64,000 bases of DNA from UBA6522 sp965221035 (GTDB lineage: Bacteria > Pseudomonadota > Gammaproteobacteria > Steroidobacterales > Rariloculaceae): positions 3,224,001 through 3,288,000 of the forward strand of contig OZ244860.1 of the NCBI GenBank assembly GCA_965221035.1. The letters are read 5' to 3'. Both the position numbers and the translations under genes were made by a program. Position 1 is the first letter of the stretch. The number at the start of each line of letters is the position of its first letter. Below the pieces are notes generated by a model, which did not search any database, was not told the DNA's origin, and saw only the letters and a list, made by a program, of their open reading frames with translations. Of this stretch, positions 19,108 through 27,397 are shown in pieces.

Positions 19108-20403
19108 TCAATTTGAAATGCCGCAAGCTCCTCGTGCCACCGACCAACCCCGGTGGGCGTCGACATTCCGGGGTACATCGTGCACGCGGATGATGTCCAC
19201 TCCCTGGGCGCCGAGGCTCAGCGACACGCCGACTGTGGCACTGTCCCTGGCGCGCATGTCATCGCCGACACAGGGTCGCAGGAACGACTTGCGTGAGTGG
19301 CCCACCAGCACCCGCAGACCGTGTCGCCGGAAATCGCCCGCGCGTCGCAGCAGTTGCCACGACTGGTCGGGTGTCTTGCCGAAGCCGATTCCGGGGTCGA
19401 AGACGATTCGGTTGAGGTCCAGGTCGGCCTTCTGCCAGCGCTCGATGCTGTCGAGCAGCCAGTTCTCGACGACCGCAAAGGGGTCCTGGTCGGCAGGGAG
19501 GGTCAGGCGCGGGTCCACCGGCAGTGATAGCTGGTGCATTGCCACCCAGTCGGCACCGCTGTCGCGGGCGAGTTCGATCATGGCCGGCGATGCGAGCCCG
19601 CCGACATCGTTCACCATGTCCACACCCAGATCCAGTGCGCGACGGGCGGTCTGGGCATGATAGGTGTCGATGCTGATCTGCGGGCCCAAGGCGCTGTCCT
19701 TGCGCAAGTCCAATAGATGTTCCAGTACTGGGGCGACGCGCAGCCATTCTTCGTCGTGCCGCAGCGTGGACGCTCCGGGGCGGGTCGATTCGCCCCCCAC
19801 ATCGATGATTTGTACACCGGCCTCGATCATGTCCCGGACCAGGGGCTCGACGCTGGACCAGCCGGTATGGCGCCCGCCGTCGGAGAACGAGTCCGGCGTG
19901 ACGTTGACGATGCCCATCCAGAGGGGGATGGGGTCCGCCAGACCGCGTGAACTTTCGAGGAGACTCTCGCCGTTTGCGCCCGGCGGAACCAGCCGCGGTT
20001 CCAGCGCGAGCATGGGCGTGAGCACGAAGTTGCGTTTGCGCAGACCCGGGTGCGGAATTGTCAGCGAATCATCGAGCCAGGGTTCGTCTCCCCACAGAAG
20101 GATGTCGATGTCCATCGGACGGGGCGACCAGCGCTGGCCCGGCTCGCGCCCCAGGTCCCGTTCGATGGCCTTGCACCACTCGAGTATCACCTTCGGGGAC
20201 GCTTCCGACTCGCACGCCGCGGCGAGATTCAGGTACGGCCTGTCCCAGTCCGGCGGGGCGCCGTCCGGCAGCATCGCGGGCGACTCCACCACCGGGGACA
20301 CGCGCTCGACCCGGATGGGCCGCCGCTCGACAAGCTTAAGCGCCCGCGAAAGGTTGGCGCGCCGGTCGCCGAGGTTCGATCCCAATCCCAGGTAGCCCCG
20401 CAT
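19108..20403 (-). CDS. folKP: Bifunctional HPPK-dihydropteroate synthase (FolK-FolP fusion)
   Basis: A 431-residue fusion of two consecutive folate enzymes. Residues 1 to about 155 are FolK (pyrophosphokinase): GLGSNLGDRRANL at the start and the ATP/Mg site RWSPRPMDIDILLWGD. From about residue 163 comes FolP: MGIVNVTPDSFSDGG, GGESTRPGAS and the sulfonamide/pterin-binding region ending in GHSRKSF. Together they turn hydroxymethyl-dihydropterin, ATP and p-aminobenzoate into dihydropteroate in the cytoplasm. In most gammaproteobacteria folK and folP are separate genes. No other folate gene is nearby. It is divergent from the threonine dehydratase gene. Confidence 0.93.
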   Translation of the reverse strand: MRGYLGLGSNLGDRRANLSRALKLVERRPIRVERVSPVVESPAMLPDGAPPDWDRPYLNLAAACESEASPKVILEWCKAIERDLGREPGQRWSPRPMDIDILLWGDEPWLDDSLTIPHPGLRKRNFVLTPMLALEPRLVPPGANGESLLESSRGLADPIPLWMGIVNVTPDSFSDGGRHTGWSSVEPLVRDMIEAGVQIIDVGGESTRPGASTLRHDEEWLRVAPVLEHLLDLRKDSALGPQISIDTYHAQTARRALDLGVDMVNDVGGLASPAMIELARDSGADWVAMHQLSLPVDPRLTLPADQDPFAVVENWLLDSIERWQKADLDLNRIVFDPGIGFGKTPDQSWQLLRRAGDFRRHGLRVLVGHSRKSFLRPCVGDDMRARDSATVGVSLSLGAQGVDIIRVHDVPRNVDAHRGWSVARGACGISN

Positions 20404-20523
20404 GGGGGTAGCTTACAATGGCGCCGATAGCACGAGGCGGAAAATCGCGCCGGACATTCCGCGTCTTGCCCAATCCAGGCGAGTGGATCAGGTTCGCTGG
20501 GGGCCTGTGTGGAGTGGTGATCG

Positions 20524-21483
20524 ATGATACGTTTTTCGATCGGGTCGCTGCAGGCGGCGGCGGAGATCATTTACGGGCACCTGCCGGCCACACCCCAGTA
20601 CGTCTGGCCCTTGCTCAGCCGCCACGCCGGACTGACGGTGTGGGTCAAGCACGAGAACCACCTGCCGACCGGGGCGTTCAAGGTCCGTGGCGGGGTGCTC
20701 TACATGCACCGCTTGAAACAGCGGCAAGCGGATTGTCCCGGCGTGATCGCCGCGACCCGCGGCAACCACGGGCAGTCGGTCGCAGTCAGCGCCGCTCACC
20801 ACGGGGTGCGTTCCGTGATCTGCGTGCCGGAGGGCAACAACCCGGAAAAGAACGCCGCGATGGTTGCCCAGGGGGCCGAGCTGGTCATACATGGCGGCGA
20901 TTACCAGGAGTCGCTGGAGCATGCCCAACGGCTCGGCGAAGCCGAAGGGCTCCACATGGTGGGTTCCTTCGATCCGACGCTCGTGCAGGGTGTGGCGTCC
21001 TATGCTCTGGAACTTTTCGCGGCCGCCGGACCGCTCGACGCGGTTTACGTGCCCATCGGCCTGGGCTCGGGGATCTGCGGCGTGATCGCGGCGCGCAACG
21101 CGATGGGACTGACGACGGACGTGATCGGCGTTCAGGCCGAAGGGGCGCCGTGCTACGCGCGGTCGTTCGAGGCCGGCAAGCCTGTGTCCACGCCGCGCGC
21201 GGATACGATTGCCGATGGCGTGGCCACCCGGGTTCCCGTGCCCGACGCAGTGGACACGATCAATCGGGAAGCTGCAAGGGTGATCACGGTGAACGACGCC
21301 GCGATTCTGGAGGCGCAGCGGCTGTTACTTGGTCTGACGCACAACCTGGCCGAACCGGCCGGCGCGGCGGCGCTTGCCGGCATGCTGTCGGAGCGCGGCA
21401 GGATGGCGGGCAAGACCGTAGCCGTGATTCTCAGCGGGGGGAACGCCGACGCCGCCAATCTGAAAGAGCTCTTTCGCGCTTGA
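20524..21483 (+). CDS. PLP-dependent threonine/serine dehydratase
   Basis: A 319-residue fold-type II PLP enzyme. The Schiff-base lysine is in PTGAFKVRGG and the phosphate-binding glycine-rich loop is GLGSGICGV; ATRGNHGQSVA is the conserved asparagine loop. It probably deaminates threonine (and serine) to the 2-oxoacid and ammonia. It has no C-terminal ACT-like regulatory domain, so it is closer to catabolic (TdcB-like) or serine-racemase-like enzymes than to biosynthetic IlvA. The C-terminal SGGNADAANL motif is typical of this group. The gene stands alone and is divergent from folKP with about 120 bases between. Confidence 0.88.
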   Translation: MIRFSIGSLQAAAEIIYGHLPATPQYVWPLLSRHAGLTVWVKHENHLPTGAFKVRGGVLYMHRLKQRQADCPGVIAATRGNHGQSVAVSAAHHGVRSVICVPEGNNPEKNAAMVAQGAELVIHGGDYQESLEHAQRLGEAEGLHMVGSFDPTLVQGVASYALELFAAAGPLDAVYVPIGLGSGICGVIAARNAMGLTTDVIGVQAEGAPCYARSFEAGKPVSTPRADTIADGVATRVPVPDAVDTINREAARVITVNDAAILEAQRLLLGLTHNLAEPAGAAALAGMLSERGRMAGKTVAVILSGGNADAANLKELFRA

Positions 21484-21583
21484 GCCGACCCTTGTGGCAA
21501 GCGTCAGGACGGTGCTCGATACCGTGTTTTCGTCCTCGTTCCAAGCCTGATATGCTCTCGCCATCTTCAAGGAGCGAGCGCCG

Positions 21584-21661
21584 ATGGAATTCGCGGAAGC
21601 GGGTTTGCAGCCGTTGATTCCTGCCGCGCACGCCCTTGGGGCGACCCTGCAAGACCCGTGA
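21584..21661 (+). CDS. Possible 25-residue leader ORF before the prolyl oligopeptidase
   Basis: ATG at 21584 opens a 25-codon frame (MEFAEAGLQPLIPAAHALG and six more) whose TGA at 21659-21661 adjoins the AGGAAG ribosome site of the next gene. AAGGAG lies at 21569-21574 and an extended -10-like TGATATGCT at 21548-21556. This arrangement fits a short translated leader, but the ORF is small and may be chance. Confidence 0.3.
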   Translation: MEFAEAGLQPLIPAAHALGATLQDP

Positions 21662-21672
21662 GGAAGAACAAG

Positions 21673-23793
21673 ATGTATTGGCGTGCTTCACTGTTGTTCG
21701 TTGTCGCCTCGGCGGCGGTCTTGCAGGTCGGTCTTTCGGCGGAAATCGATTATCCGGAGACTCGCATGGTCGACGTCGTGGATGAATTTCACGGTCATGT
21801 CGTACCGGACCCCTATCGCTGGCTGGAGGACGATATTCGCGAATCCGGCGAGGTGGCAGCGTGGGTCGACGAGCAGAACGAGGTTGCCTTCGACTACCTG
21901 GAGGCCATTCCGGAGCGCGAAGCGATTCGCGCGCGCCTGCAGGGGCTGTGGGACTACGAGCGCTTCGGAACACCGCGTAAACGGGCCGGACGCTACTACT
22001 TCATGCGGAACGACGGCCTTCAGAACCAGTCGGTCCTGTACATGCAAGGGGATCTTGAGGACGATCCGACGGTCGTGCTCGATCCGAACACCTGGTCGGA
22101 CGACGGCACCGTGTCGCTCGGCGATTGGGTTGTCAGCAACAACGGCCGCTATCTGGCCTATTCGAAACGCCACGCGGGCAGCGACTGGAGCGAGTGGCAC
22201 GTGCGAGAAATCGCCACCCTGCGGGACTTGCCCGACCACCTTCGGTGGAGCAAGTTCTCCACCGCGAGTTGGACGGGCGACAGCCGGGGGTTCTTCTACA
22301 CCCGGTTTCCGGAACCGCAGGAGGGGCAGGCGTTCCAGGCGCCCAACACCCACCAGAAGGTCTATTACCACCGCTTGGGCACGCCGCAGTCGGCCGACGT
22401 GCTGGTCTACGAGCGGGCGGATCAGCCGGAGTGGATATTCGGGACTCGCGTCTCCGAGGACGGACGCTACCTGGTCATCGATGTCTGGAAGGATACGGAC
22501 AACAAGAATCAGGTCATCGTCAAGGATCTGCAGGAACCCTACGGCCTGCCCACCGAACTGATTTCCCGTTTCGACCATGGTTTCGAGTTCGTGGGCAACG
22601 ACGGACAATTGTTTTACTTCGAAACGGACTTCCTGGCGCCCCTGGGGCGCGTCATCGCGGTCGACCTCTCCGACCCGGATGAGTCGTCCTGGCGGGAGGT
22701 CGTCCCCCAAGCGGAGGAGACTCTTCGCGACGTCTCCTACGTGGGGGGCGTGCTGATCGCTTCCTACCTGAAGGATGTGGCCAGTCTGGTCAGGATCTTC
22801 AGGACCGACGGCACCCAACTGAGGGATGTCGAGTTTCCGGGCCTCGGCACCGTCAGGGGCTTCGGCGGACGGCACGCCGATGCCGAGACCTTTTACACAT
22901 TCTCGAGCTTCAACCGCCCGTCCAGCATCTACCGCTACGATGTGATCACCGGCGAAAGCACGTTGTGGCGCCAGCCGGTGGTGGACTTCGATCCCGATGA
23001 CTACGTGGTGCGCCAGGTGTTCTACCAGAGCGCGGACGGCACCAGCGTGCCCATGTTCATTTCCCACCGCCGGGACGTGGAACCGGACGGCAATCGACCG
23101 ACACTGCTATACGGCTACGGCGGCTTCAACATCTCGATGCTGGCTTCATTCTCGGCCGCCCGACTGGCGTGGATGGAAATGGGCGGGATCTATGCGCAGC
23201 CGAATCTGCGCGGAGGCGGCGAGTACGGCGAGGTATGGCACGAAGCCGGCAAGACGGTGCGCAAGCAGAACGTCTTCGACGATTTCATCGCCGCCGCCGA
23301 GTGGTTGATCGACAATGGCTATACGCGACCCGCAAAACTGGCCATACAGGGCAGGAGCAACGGCGGTCTGCTGGTTGGCGCGGCCATGACCCAGCGCCCC
23401 GAGCTGTTCGGCGCGGCCCTGCCCGCTGTCGGTGTCATGGACATGCTGCGTTACCACCGGTTCACGGCGGGCCGCTACTGGGTGGAGGAGTACGGCGACA
23501 TTGACGACCCGGAGCAGTTTGCGGCCCTGCGCGCCTACTCGCCCTATCACAACCTGCGTCCGGGCACGACCTATCCGGCCACGCTGGTGACGACTGCCGA
23601 CACGGATGACCGGGTCGTTCCGGGGCACAGCTTCAAGTTCGCCGCAGCGCTGCAGGCCGCCCATGCAGGCGAGCCGCCGGTGCTGATCCGGATCGAGACC
23701 GGCGCCGGGCACGGCAGCGGAAAGCCGACCGCGAAGCTCATCGACGAGGCGGCCGACCTGTGGGCGTTCCTGGTCGCGACGCTGGACCTTTGA
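21673..23793 (+). CDS. Secreted prolyl oligopeptidase (S9A)
   Basis: A 706-residue serine peptidase that cuts small proline-containing peptides after Pro. The start at 21673 has AGGAAG six bases upstream and gives a signal peptide (VASAAVLQVGLSA), so the enzyme is likely periplasmic. The N-terminal propeller begins with FHGHVVPDPYRWLEDD, diagnostic of S9A. The catalytic triad is Ser562 (GRSNGG), Asp645 (TDDRVVPGH) and His680 (GAGHGSG), with the substrate-binding Arg647. GYGGF and the GGGEYGEVWHEAG stretch are also conserved. It is one of three proline- or peptide-related hydrolases in the window, with PepQ and the M16 peptidase. Confidence 0.95.
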   Translation: MYWRASLLFVVASAAVLQVGLSAEIDYPETRMVDVVDEFHGHVVPDPYRWLEDDIRESGEVAAWVDEQNEVAFDYLEAIPEREAIRARLQGLWDYERFGTPRKRAGRYYFMRNDGLQNQSVLYMQGDLEDDPTVVLDPNTWSDDGTVSLGDWVVSNNGRYLAYSKRHAGSDWSEWHVREIATLRDLPDHLRWSKFSTASWTGDSRGFFYTRFPEPQEGQAFQAPNTHQKVYYHRLGTPQSADVLVYERADQPEWIFGTRVSEDGRYLVIDVWKDTDNKNQVIVKDLQEPYGLPTELISRFDHGFEFVGNDGQLFYFETDFLAPLGRVIAVDLSDPDESSWREVVPQAEETLRDVSYVGGVLIASYLKDVASLVRIFRTDGTQLRDVEFPGLGTVRGFGGRHADAETFYTFSSFNRPSSIYRYDVITGESTLWRQPVVDFDPDDYVVRQVFYQSADGTSVPMFISHRRDVEPDGNRPTLLYGYGGFNISMLASFSAARLAWMEMGGIYAQPNLRGGGEYGEVWHEAGKTVRKQNVFDDFIAAAEWLIDNGYTRPAKLAIQGRSNGGLLVGAAMTQRPELFGAALPAVGVMDMLRYHRFTAGRYWVEEYGDIDDPEQFAALRAYSPYHNLRPGTTYPATLVTTADTDDRVVPGHSFKFAAALQAAHAGEPPVLIRIETGAGHGSGKPTAKLIDEAADLWAFLVATLDL

Positions 23794-23825
23794 CACCGGA
23801 AACCGGCGTTTGATGAAATAAACCC

Positions 23826-24611
23826 GTGTTCACCACCAATCCATTCGCCGAGCTTTCGGCCTTCATTCCTCCCGCCGTCATGCAGGCTTACGTCGTCATC
23901 ATGGTGCTATTGGTGGCGGCCGGCACGGTGTACGACACGCTTCACAAGAAAAGCGCCCGGTACTTCTTCCGCAACTGGCGCGAAGCGGGACGCAAGGGGT
24001 CGCGCCAGGTCGGGGCTGGAGAAGTGATGTCGCTGGCGGCCTGGACGCTGCTTGTGGAAGGGCTACTGTCGGGAGAATTCTGCAATCGGCGGCGCAGGAT
24101 CGCCCACCTGCTCACCATGTACGGGTTTCTGGCCTTCGTGGCCACCACCGCCATCATGGTGTTCCGGTATCCGACGCCTGCAACTCCGGCACCGGCCATC
24201 CTGCCGCAACTGTGGTATCTCGGCGCCCTGATGGTGTGTGTCGGCGGCTATTGGTTCTGGTTCTTCATACGGGTCGACGTGGCCGCGGAAGGCCATTCGC
24301 CGTTCCGGGTCGTGATCGCCGACCTGTTCATCCTCTCGCTGCTCGCCAGCGCCACGATGGCCCTGGTCTGGGGATTGCTGCAATCGGCGGGCAGCTCCTG
24401 GTCGAATCTGTTCTTCGCCCTGCACATCATCGCCTCGACAGTGCTGTTCGGTTCCGTGCCCTGGTCCAAGTTTGCTCACATGTTCTACAAACCCGCCGCG
24501 GCCCTGCAGAAGCGCGTCGAGGAAGCCAACGGATCGCGGAGCAACCTGCCTCCGCCGGCGGAGCGGCCGGAAATCCTCGGCAGCGCACGCCGGCACGCGC
24601 GCCATTACTAG
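23826..24611 (+). CDS. aprM: AprM, NarI-like membrane subunit for APS reductase
   Basis: A 261-residue integral membrane protein with about five to six hydrophobic helices, beginning at GTG 23826. The C-terminal helix segment with ALHIIASTVLFGSVPWSKFAHM resembles NarI/DsrM-type haem b subunits and has His residues suited to haem ligation. It sits immediately before aprB and aprA. Among sulfur-oxidising bacteria the aprMBA order is characteristic, with AprM thought to pass electrons from APS reductase to quinone in place of QmoABC; no qmo genes are seen here. A hydrophilic tail follows the last helix. The gap to aprB is 42 bases. Confidence 0.85.
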   Translation: MFTTNPFAELSAFIPPAVMQAYVVIMVLLVAAGTVYDTLHKKSARYFFRNWREAGRKGSRQVGAGEVMSLAAWTLLVEGLLSGEFCNRRRRIAHLLTMYGFLAFVATTAIMVFRYPTPATPAPAILPQLWYLGALMVCVGGYWFWFFIRVDVAAEGHSPFRVVIADLFILSLLASATMALVWGLLQSAGSSWSNLFFALHIIASTVLFGSVPWSKFAHMFYKPAAALQKRVEEANGSRSNLPPPAERPEILGSARRHARHY

Positions 24612-24653
24612 CGCGGACTCAATTCAGCTTCGAAACCTGGAGAACAATGCACC

Positions 24654-25109
24654 ATGCCGACCTTCGTTTACATGACCCGCTGCGACGGCTGCGGCCATTG
24701 CGTCGATATCTGTCCGTCGGACATCATGCACATCGACCCCACCCACCGCCGCGCGCTCAATATCGAGCCCAACATGTGCTGGGAGTGTTACTCGTGCGTG
24801 AAGGCATGTCCCCAGAACGCCATCGACGCGCGCGGCTACGCCGACTTCGCGCCCCTGGGCCACAGCGTTCGCGTGCTGCGGGAAGAGGGCAAGGGCACCG
24901 TGTCCTGGAAGATCAGGTTCCGTGACGGCACAGAGAAGAATTTCGTTTCCCCGATCCGGACGACCCCGTGGGGGTCGATCAAGGCGCCGTCCGAGTACGA
25001 CGCTCCGGCCGAGGACTCGTTCCGGGACCAGCAACTCGCGCATGAGCCGGAGTTCCTCAAGGTGGACGAGTTGCCCACCCTGGGTCCGGCGGACGGTGGC
25101 GCGGACTGA
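24654..25109 (+). CDS. aprB: Adenylylsulfate reductase beta subunit
   Basis: A 151-residue iron-sulfur protein with two [4Fe-4S] clusters: CDGCGHCVDICPSD (about residues 10-23) and CWECYSCVKACPQNA (about 40-54). The C-terminal tail wraps around AprA in known structures; VSWKIRFRDGT and TTPWGSI fit that region. It carries electrons between AprA and AprM. The stop overlaps the aprA start (TGATG), so the subunits are translationally coupled, as expected for a 1:1 heterodimer. Confidence 0.94.
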   Translation: MPTFVYMTRCDGCGHCVDICPSDIMHIDPTHRRALNIEPNMCWECYSCVKACPQNAIDARGYADFAPLGHSVRVLREEGKGTVSWKIRFRDGTEKNFVSPIRTTPWGSIKAPSEYDAPAEDSFRDQQLAHEPEFLKVDELPTLGPADGGAD

Positions 25110-26953
25110 TGGGCCTGTTCTCGCGCAGAAAGACGGTATTCGTCGACTCCGACATCCTGGTCATCGGCGGCGGCATGGCGGGTTGCGGGGCCACGTACGA
25201 GGCCAGGTACTGGGGACGCGATCTGAAAATCGTCTGCGTCGAGAAGGCCAACATCGAGCGCAGCGGCGCGGTCGCCCAGGGCCTGTATGCGATCAACACC
25301 TACATGGGCATGCGCTGGGGCGAGAACCAGCCCGAGGATCATGTCCGCTACGCCCGCAACGACCTCATGGGCCTGGTGCGCGAGGACCTCGGCTACGACA
25401 TCGCCCGCCACGTGGACTCCTGCGTACACAAGTTCGAGGAGTGGGGCCTGCCGATGATGCGGGACCCCGAGACCGGGCGGTATCAGCGGGAAGGCAAGTG
25501 GCAGATCATGATTCACGGCGAAAGCTACAAGCCCATCGTCGCCGAGGCGGCCCGCAAGGCCGCCACCGAAATCTACAACCGGATCATGGTGACCCACCTG
25601 CTGATGGACGGGACCCGGGCGAACCGGGTCGCCGGCGCGGTCGGATTCAACGTCCGCACCGGGGATTTCCACGTGTTTCGCGCCAAGGCCGTTATTGTCT
25701 GCGCGGGCGGCGCTTCGCATATCTACAAGCCCCGCGCGGTGGGCGAGGGCATGGGGCGGACCTGGTATGCGCCCTGGAGCAGCGCGTCGGCGTACGCCCT
25801 GCCGATACTGGTCGGCGCCAAGATGACCCAGATGGAGAACCGGATCGTGCTGACGCGGTTCAAGGACGGTTACGGTCCCGTGGGCGCCTACTTCCTGCAC
25901 CTGAAGACGTACACCGAGAACGCCTACGGGGAAGAATACGAGTCGAACTGGACCGAGCACACGCGGGAATTGGTCGGCGACTACATTGACCGGCATCCCG
26001 TGCCGACGTGTCTGCGCAACCACGCCCTGCTGGAGGAGGTCAAGGCGGGCCGGGGTCCTGTCCGGATGGTGACCAAGGAGGCCTTCCAGGATCCTCACAA
26101 GGAGACTGTGGGCTGGGAGAACTTTCTCGGCATGACCATCGGGCAGGCGGTGGTGTGGGCGTCCCAGAACATCGATCCCAAGCACACCAACCCGGAGCTC
26201 ACCACGTCCGAACCCTATGTCATGGGCTCCCACGCGACCTGCTCGGGAGCCTGGGCCAGCGGTCCGGAGGACTGCGCCCCGGCCGATTACCAATGGGGTT
26301 ACAACCGCATGATGACGGTCGACGGGCTGTTCGGTGCCGGCGACACCATCGGCGGGGCCGCGCACAAGTTCTCGTCCGGTTCCTTCACCGAAGGCCGCAT
26401 CGCCGCCAAGGCGGCGGTCAACTACATCGGCGACATGGGGGCGGACCGGCCGGAAATCAGCGAGGCCGAGCACCGGCATCTGAAGGAGGTAGTCTTCAAG
26501 CCCCTGGAAAATTACCAGATCGGCCGCAACGAGATCGTCGCGGGCACGGTTTCCCCCAGCTACCTGCTGCCCATGCACGGCCTTCAGCGGCTTGAGAAGA
26601 TCATGGATGAATATGTCGGCGGCATCGGGGCGAATTACATGACCAACGAACCAATGCTTGGCCGGGGGCTGGAGCTGCTGGAGATGCTAAAGGAGGATCT
26701 GGAGCACCTCGGGGCAGAAGACCTGCACCAGTTGCAGCGGGCGTGGGAGTTGCATCACCGCGTCCTGGCGTCGGAGTCCGTTACGCACCATACGCTGTTC
26801 AGGAAGGAAACACGCTGGCCCGGGTATTACTATCGAGGTGACTATCCGAAGCTGAACGATACCGACTGGCATTGCTTCACCCTGTCACGCTACGACCGCG
26901 AATCCGGAACGTGGGAGTTGGAAACGGCTCCCGTTCATCACATCATCGACTAG
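25109..26953 (+). CDS. aprA: Adenylylsulfate reductase alpha subunit
   Basis: A 614-residue FAD enzyme that interconverts sulfite plus AMP with adenosine 5'-phosphosulfate. In a sulfur oxidiser it works in the oxidative direction. The N-terminal FAD dinucleotide motif is VIGGGMAGCGATYEARYWG; NIERSGAVAQGLYAINTYMG and RFKDGYGPVGAYFL are highly conserved AprA stretches around the active site. The length matches the family. The gene ends the aprMBA unit and is followed by a hairpin and then feoAB. The sat gene, often beside apr genes in sulfur oxidisers, lies instead about 32 kb away. Confidence 0.96.
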   Translation: MGLFSRRKTVFVDSDILVIGGGMAGCGATYEARYWGRDLKIVCVEKANIERSGAVAQGLYAINTYMGMRWGENQPEDHVRYARNDLMGLVREDLGYDIARHVDSCVHKFEEWGLPMMRDPETGRYQREGKWQIMIHGESYKPIVAEAARKAATEIYNRIMVTHLLMDGTRANRVAGAVGFNVRTGDFHVFRAKAVIVCAGGASHIYKPRAVGEGMGRTWYAPWSSASAYALPILVGAKMTQMENRIVLTRFKDGYGPVGAYFLHLKTYTENAYGEEYESNWTEHTRELVGDYIDRHPVPTCLRNHALLEEVKAGRGPVRMVTKEAFQDPHKETVGWENFLGMTIGQAVVWASQNIDPKHTNPELTTSEPYVMGSHATCSGAWASGPEDCAPADYQWGYNRMMTVDGLFGAGDTIGGAAHKFSSGSFTEGRIAAKAAVNYIGDMGADRPEISEAEHRHLKEVVFKPLENYQIGRNEIVAGTVSPSYLLPMHGLQRLEKIMDEYVGGIGANYMTNEPMLGRGLELLEMLKEDLEHLGAEDLHQLQRAWELHHRVLASESVTHHTLFRKETRWPGYYYRGDYPKLNDTDWHCFTLSRYDRESGTWELETAPVHHIID

Positions 26954-27016
26954 CTCCGAATCCAGCCTGCTCCGTCGCATCGGAGTACTCGGGTGGCGCC
27001 AACCCTACCCGAATAG

Positions 27017-27048
27017 CCTCCATTGACCTGGGGTCGTGCCAATGGAGG
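27017..27048 (+). terminator. Nine-base-pair hairpin after aprA
   Basis: CCTCCATTG at 27017-27025 pairs perfectly with CAATGGAGG at 27040-27048 around a 14-base loop. It lies 64 bases after aprA. No T-run follows, so it may work with Rho or protect the mRNA end. Confidence 0.45.
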
Positions 27049-27099
27049 TGTGGCGGCGGTTCTCCAGCTGCGCGGTCGAAAAAAAGTTGGCTTTCCGTC

Positions 27100-27134
27100 T
27101 TGCAAAACGTTCCCAGATAAGAATAATTGCTATT
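27100..27134 (+). promoter_or_regulatory. Probable feoAB promoter overlapped by a Fur-box-like sequence
   Basis: TTGCAA at 27100-27105 and AATAAT at 27122-27127 are spaced 16 bases, a reasonable sigma-70 pair. The -10 element lies inside 27116-27134, which matches the 19-base Fur consensus (GATAATGATAATCATTATC) at 13 positions. Binding there would block the promoter in iron-rich cells, as is known for feo operons. The matches were counted by eye. Confidence 0.5.
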
Positions 27135-27157
27135 TACAACTTATCGGGAGCCATTCC

Positions 27158-27397
27158 ATGACGATAGCCGAACTGAAACGGGGCGACCGGGCCCGAATCG
27201 ACGCCGTCGATCCCATCGAGCCCAGCGTGCGCCGGCTGATGGTGCTCGGTCTCGTGGAGGGCGCTGAACTTGAGTGCATGGGAGGATCGCTGGGTGGCGA
27301 CCCCATGGAATTGCGCATCCACGGCAGCGCGCTGTCCCTTCGGCGCGCCGACGCCCGGCGGTTCAGCGTGAGCACCACGGCCGACGCGGAGGACTGA
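27158..27397 (+). CDS. feoA: FeoA, SH3-like ferrous iron transport accessory protein
   Basis: A 79-residue FeoA from the ATG at 27158, which has GGGAG seven bases upstream. The SH3-like core is visible: LKRGDRARIDAV, RRLMVLGLVEGAELE, and a final strand ending in ALSLRRADARRFSV. FeoA is a small cytoplasmic protein that interacts with FeoB and helps Fe(II) import. Its stop overlaps the feoB start (TGATGG), so the two are coupled. Confidence 0.9.
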   Translation: MTIAELKRGDRARIDAVDPIEPSVRRLMVLGLVEGAELECMGGSLGGDPMELRIHGSALSLRRADARRFSVSTTADAED

